From: Spirosoma luteum DSM 19990
Lineage (GTDB): Bacteria; Bacteroidota; Bacteroidia; Cytophagales; Spirosomataceae
NCBI RefSeq assembly: GCF_000374065.1
Contig: NZ_KB893290.1
Span: 171 to 42,883, forward strand
DNA length: 42,713 nucleotides
Direction of reading: 5' to 3'
Shown here piece by piece: positions 40,201-42,713 of the stretch (positions within the stretch are counted from its first letter, which is position 1; the number at the start of each line of letters is the position of its first letter). The position numbers were made by a program, and so were the translations under genes. The notes under the pieces were generated by a model that saw only the letters and a program-made list of their open reading frames with translations, had not been told where the DNA came from and searched no databases.

Positions 40201-42713
40201 ACTCGTCAGCTCAGGATTACCTTGAATTCGCACGTTTCCTCTTGCTACCGCAGTCAAACTGCCCAATCCTGTAAGACTGGTGAGTTGCGGGTTATTCTGA
40301 ATAATTAAATCATCATCAGTAATACGCTGCACATTTGCCAGCGGGCTCAAATCCGTGATATCCGCCCCCGAAATAAGTAAGGTACCCGGTATAGTTGGGC
40401 AGCCCGATGGGAAAGCGTTGACCTGGGCCTGGCTGCTCAGGGTTACATTGCCCGTGGGGCAGGGAGCCTGAGCCGCATTCACCGTCAGGGTATACGGGCT
40501 TCCCACCCCCACGCAACCACTAGCATTGGTAGCCTGCACACTCAGGCTGAAACTCCCCGTTTGCGTGGGCGTGCCTTCCAAAACGCCCCCCATCGTCAGG
40601 CTCAGACCAGCGGGCAAGCTGCCGCTGGCCAGGCTGAAGCTGTAGGGACTACTGCCGCCCGATGCGGTAAACGTCTGACTGAAGGGCTGGCCCTGGGTAG
40701 CGGTAGTGACCATTGGGTTGTTGACCACCAGAGCCGGGTTGACCGTAATGCTGGTGGTGGCCGTGGCCGTCTGCCCCCCGCTGCTCACCGTCAGCGTAAA
40801 ACTCTGGCTGCCCGAACCGCTGGCCACTACACTCTGGCTAAAAGCCTGACTGCTGGCCGTGCCTGTAAGGCTGCTGCCGTTGGTGAGCGTGAAGGCATAA
40901 GGTAGGGCGGCATTGGTGGCTGTAGCCGTGAAGGTGACGGAGCTACCCACACAAGCTACATCCGGACTAGCGGCAAAGCCCGTTACGGCCAGCCCACCAC
41001 AGAGGGCTTGTACCTCGGCACTGGAATTGCAGCCTGGTGCATTACCCAAGATGGTGATACTGCCGGTAGGATTGGCTATGTACTGGCAGATGCTGGCAAT
41101 GGCACAGGTGGTCAGCTGCGCGTTATTGATGATCCTTAAATTTCCGCCAATACGGGTCAGATTCTCCAGACCGGTCAGACTCGTTAGCTCAGGATTACGT
41201 TCAATCTCCACCTCTCCCCCTACTGAACTCAACTGGCTCAGCGCGGCAAGACTGGTTAGTTTAGCATTCCCAATGATAAACAAACCCACAGTAGATTCCA
41301 CGTTTTCAGCCTCGGTCAGGTTCTGCAGGCCGGTAAGATTGGTCAGTTCGGGGTTGGATCGAATTATCACACCCGCTCCTACTGAACTCAACCGGCTCAA
41401 CGCGGCTATACTGGTGAGATTGGGGTTACCTCCGATAAACATGCCCGCATTAGATTCCACGTTTCCAATCTCGGTCAGATTCTCCAGGCCGGCAAGGCTG
41501 GTGAGCTCAGGATTGGATTCAATCCGCACTACTCCCATTCCTACCGCACTCAAACTGCCTAATCCGGAAAGACTGGTAAGTTGTGGGTTATTTTGAATGA
41601 TTAAATCTCCATCGTCAATCCGTTGCAAATTTGCCAGGGGGCTCAAATCCGTGATGTCATCTCCTCGAATAGTGAGTGTGCCAGCCAGGGTGATGGAATC
41701 CGCCGGGAAAGCGTTGATCTGGGCCTGGCTGCTTAGCGTCACATTCACCGACAGGATATAGGTGCCGCCCACGCCCGCGCAGCCGTTGGCATCGGTGGCC
41801 CCCACGCTCAGGCTGAAACTACCCGTTTGGGTAGGGGTGCCAGCCAGTACCCCACCCGTGCTCAGGCTCAGGCCGTTTGGCAGAGTGCCGCTGGCCAGAC
41901 TGAAGCTGTAGGGACTCACTCCGCCACTGGCCGTAAAAGTCTGGCTGAATGGCTGGCCCTGGGTAGCGGTGGTGACCGATGGGTTGCTGACCACCGGAGC
42001 CGTGACCGTAACGCTGGTAGTGGCCGTGGCCGTCTGCCCCCCGCTGCTTATCGTCAGCGTGAAGCTCTGGCTGCCGCTGCCACTGGCCACCAGGCTCTGG
42101 CTGAAAGTCCCGCCCGTGGCCGGGCCATTCAGGGGGCTTGTGCCGTTGGAGAGAGTGAAGGCGTAGGGGCTCGTCACGTTACCTAACGTGGCGGTGAAGG
42201 TCAGAGGGCTACCGACGCAAACGCTGTTGTCGACGGCGGCAAAGCCCGTGATGGTGGGGGGTGGGGGCTGATTGAACCGCACAGTCACCGTGTTATTGCC
42301 ATTACCAGCAGTTAAGAAATCCAGATTGCCATCGCCATTCAAATCCCCCAACGCGACACTAAAAGGTTCAAAGCCCACCCCCAGGGTAGAGCCGCCAGTA
42401 AAATTACCATTGCCGTTATTCAAGCGCACACTCACAGTGCTATTCATCTGATTAGCGGCCAGGAAGTCCAGATCCCCATCCCCATCCACATCCCCCAACG
42501 CCACACTTCGAGGACGACTGTTTCCCGTGCCCACCCCTACGTTGGAGCCGCCACTAAAAGTGCCACTGCCGTTATTCAAGCGCACACTCACATTGGCTTC
42601 GTTATTATTAGCGGTTAAGAAATCCAGATCGCCATCCCCATCCACATCCCCCACCGCCACACTTATAGGATCACTGCCCACGGCTACGTTGGTGGTGCCA
42701 CTAAAATTGCCAC
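37228..42713 (-). CDS. Giant T9SS-secreted surface protein with VCBS, Ig-like and leucine-rich L-domain repeats (5' end outside window)
   Basis: The frame is open through the right edge, so the first part is missing. A GTG at 42681 is not a true start. Modules in order on the minus strand: VCBS/FG-GAP repeats of the GDVDGDGDLDFL type to about 42270; Ig-like and putative-Ig (ASGGxSPYSFSLASGTLP) units to about 41760; a leucine-rich L-domain block (repeats such as NPELTSLAGLENLTEIG) to about 41030; a second Ig/putative-Ig pair and a longer L-domain block to 39410; more Ig-like sequence to 38945; a 573-bp tandem pair of an unnamed domain with cadherin-like units, plus a third copy; and a type A sorting domain ending LKVIKLD. 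Probably an adhesin or matrix protein. Confidence 0.85.
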   Translation of the reverse strand, partial: GNFSGTTNVAVGSDPISVAVGDVDGDGDLDFLTANNNEANVSVRLNNGSGTFSGGSNVGVGTGNSRPRSVALGDVDGDGDLDFLAANQMNSTVSVRLNNGNGNFTGGSTLGVGFEPFSVALGDLNGDGNLDFLTAGNGNNTVTVRFNQPPPPTITGFAAVDNSVCVGSPLTFTATLGNVTSPYAFTLSNGTSPLNGPATGGTFSQSLVASGSGSQSFTLTISSGGQTATATTSVTVTAPVVSNPSVTTATQGQPFSQTFTASGGVSPYSFSLASGTLPNGLSLSTGGVLAGTPTQTGSFSLSVGATDANGCAGVGGTYILSVNVTLSSQAQINAFPADSITLAGTLTIRGDDITDLSPLANLQRIDDGDLIIQNNPQLTSLSGLGSLSAVGMGVVRIESNPELTSLAGLENLTEIGNVESNAGMFIGGNPNLTSIAALSRLSSVGAGVIIRSNPELTNLTGLQNLTEAENVESTVGLFIIGNAKLTSLAALSQLSSVGGEVEIERNPELTSLTGLENLTRIGGNLRIINNAQLTTCAIASICQYIANPTGSITILGNAPGCNSSAEVQALCGGLAVTGFAASPDVACVGSSVTFTATATNAALPYAFTLTNGSSLTGTASSQAFSQSVVASGSGSQSFTLTVSSGGQTATATTSITVNPALVVNNPMVTTATQGQPFSQTFTASGGSSPYSFSLASGSLPAGLSLTMGGVLEGTPTQTGSFSLSVQATNASGCVGVGSPYTLTVNAAQAPCPTGNVTLSSQAQVNAFPSGCPTIPGTLLISGADITDLSPLANVQRITDDDLIIQNNPQLTSLTGLGSLTAVARGNVRIQGNPELTSLTGLEKLSRIVRTLFIINNAKITSLAALSSVSSIGTGVEIAGNPELTSLTGLGRLGEIRNGDLFIRNNPKLINLVGLNNLSVIGGRLLISDNRDLTSLTGLTNLSEIGNVESNAGMFITRNPSLTSIAALGRVSVIGGEVVIEGNGELTSLNGLERLTRIGDRGDYNLEINNNARLASLAGLGSLVSVRRDVVIRGNSALTSLSGLETLTSIGGRLTIVNNAQLSTCAIASVCRFIATPPPGGITISGNATGCASVAEVQANCNPLTITDFAASPNVVCVGSPVTFTATATNATLPYSYTLTNGSSTTTGTASTTAFSQSLVTSGSGSQSFTLTVSSGGQTATATTSVTVNAPPTATISGNTTVTSGGSTTLTASGGTAQTWSTGETTPSITVMAGTYSVTVTNASGCSSSTSVTVSTAAGTPPPTATFSITGVTTVSCQVVSAGQRRVSFTPRYAGLDGSPVSFSVVNEMLPTTAPGPYTLNLYTDNAVITLRAVQSGISSSFAYNWLSACSSSTANTPPTVASPVSPQSATVGIGYTLSLAGVFTDAETPNSLVLSVTGLPAGLNFVAPSTISGTPSMSGVSTVTVTATDPGGMMASTSFTLTVSPAGGTPPPPSGTFSITSVQTVSCQVLSAGQRRLTFTPQYAGLNGAPVSFSVVNELPTTTNPGPYSLDLYTDNPVITLKAVQSGIASSFAYNWLSACSSSTGNTPPTVASPVPPQSATVGNAYTLSLANVFTDAETPNQLTLSVSNLPAGLNFVAPSTISGTPSMSGVSTVMVTATDPGSMSASTSFTLTVNPAGGTPPPPSGTFSITGVTTMSCEVISAGQRRLTFNPRYAGLDGSPVSFSVVNELLPTTAPGPYSLDLYTDNPVINLRAVQSGVSSQFSYGWLAACQTGARQAAEPVSGWLARLVGNPVSGELVVEISGAEGQALSVSLTDGLGHVVTHRAVQPTSGTHREVFDVSRQGGGLLLLQVTGQAGSQTLKVIKLD
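37510..38930 (-). repeat. Tandem 573-bp duplication inside the surface protein gene (two and a half copies)
   Basis: Equivalent points of the repeat (end of the SITxVxTxSC motif) fall near 38885, 38312 and 37738, giving a period of about 573-574 bp, or 191 codons. Each unit encodes a two-Cys domain (SAGQRR to AVQSG, then WL(S/A)AC) and a cadherin-like unit (PPTVASPV to SFTLTV). The third copy has only the first domain. High nucleotide identity suggests recent or homogenised duplication. Confidence 0.85.

Noticed and set aside
39410..41720. Regular short repeats that at first sight resemble a CRISPR-like array
   Set aside because: They are in-frame leucine-rich repeats of about 24 codons in a coding sequence. 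Both the repeats and the intervals encode conserved protein, with no fixed spacer length.

Overview
The window looks like a chromosomal segment from a Bacteroidota bacterium of the Cytophagales, most likely Spirosoma or a close relative. The basis is family recognition: promoters of the TTG-N19/20-TAnnTTTG type, C-terminal type IX secretion sorting domains on two secreted proteins, BatB/BatC-like proteins, DUF4332, DUF2279 and DUF6909 families, and little sign of Shine-Dalgarno sequences. No search was run, so the genus is an inference.

Layout. Positions 1-417 hold the 3' end of an IS3-family insertion sequence whose transposase has an in-frame stop. Two tRNA genes (Ser-GCU, Pro-UGG) follow on the minus strand with a clear promoter and terminator. 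From 1.07 to 7.5 kb comes a plus-strand run of mostly housekeeping genes: VWA and TPR proteins (BatB/BatC-like), thiolase, purC, a STAS protein lacking the phosphoserine, ribonuclease Z and the diadenylate cyclase cdaA. From 7.6 to 17.2 kb there are two small minus-strand genes, two paralogous outer-membrane barrel proteins, a DUF2279 protein, a large DUF6909-like protein with a cryptic nucleoside-phosphorylase-like C-terminus, malate:quinone oxidoreductase, an HPP membrane protein and a gamma-glutamyltransferase.

From 17.4 to 20.4 kb lies an AT-richer cassette (diaminopropionate ammonia-lyase, FAD monooxygenase-like protein, SMR exporter), followed by the decayed C-terminus of an unidentified gene. 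From 20.8 to 29.2 kb, mostly on the minus strand: an AarF/ABC1 kinase preceded by a TetR regulator, two small exported proteins, a GNAT-comEC pair, an M43 metalloprotease and PhoH. DnaB follows on the plus strand. A tight minus-strand operon at 31.4-34.9 kb combines ribokinase, an exported ADP-ribosylglycohydrolase-family protein and a DMT sugar transporter, and reads as a ribose/ADP-ribose salvage system. Two tandem Tat-exported ferritin-like proteins come next. The last 5.5 kb is the 3' part of a giant repeat-rich surface protein that runs off the window.

A recurring theme is long intergenic inverted repeats built from a few word families (GTTTACGG, GTGAAAGAG, GCAAAGA, GGTTGCGCA). The best is a perfect 34-bp stem at 9020-9098 that overlaps the stop codons of two convergent genes. 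The window also contains several ordinary intrinsic terminators and two decayed coding fragments.
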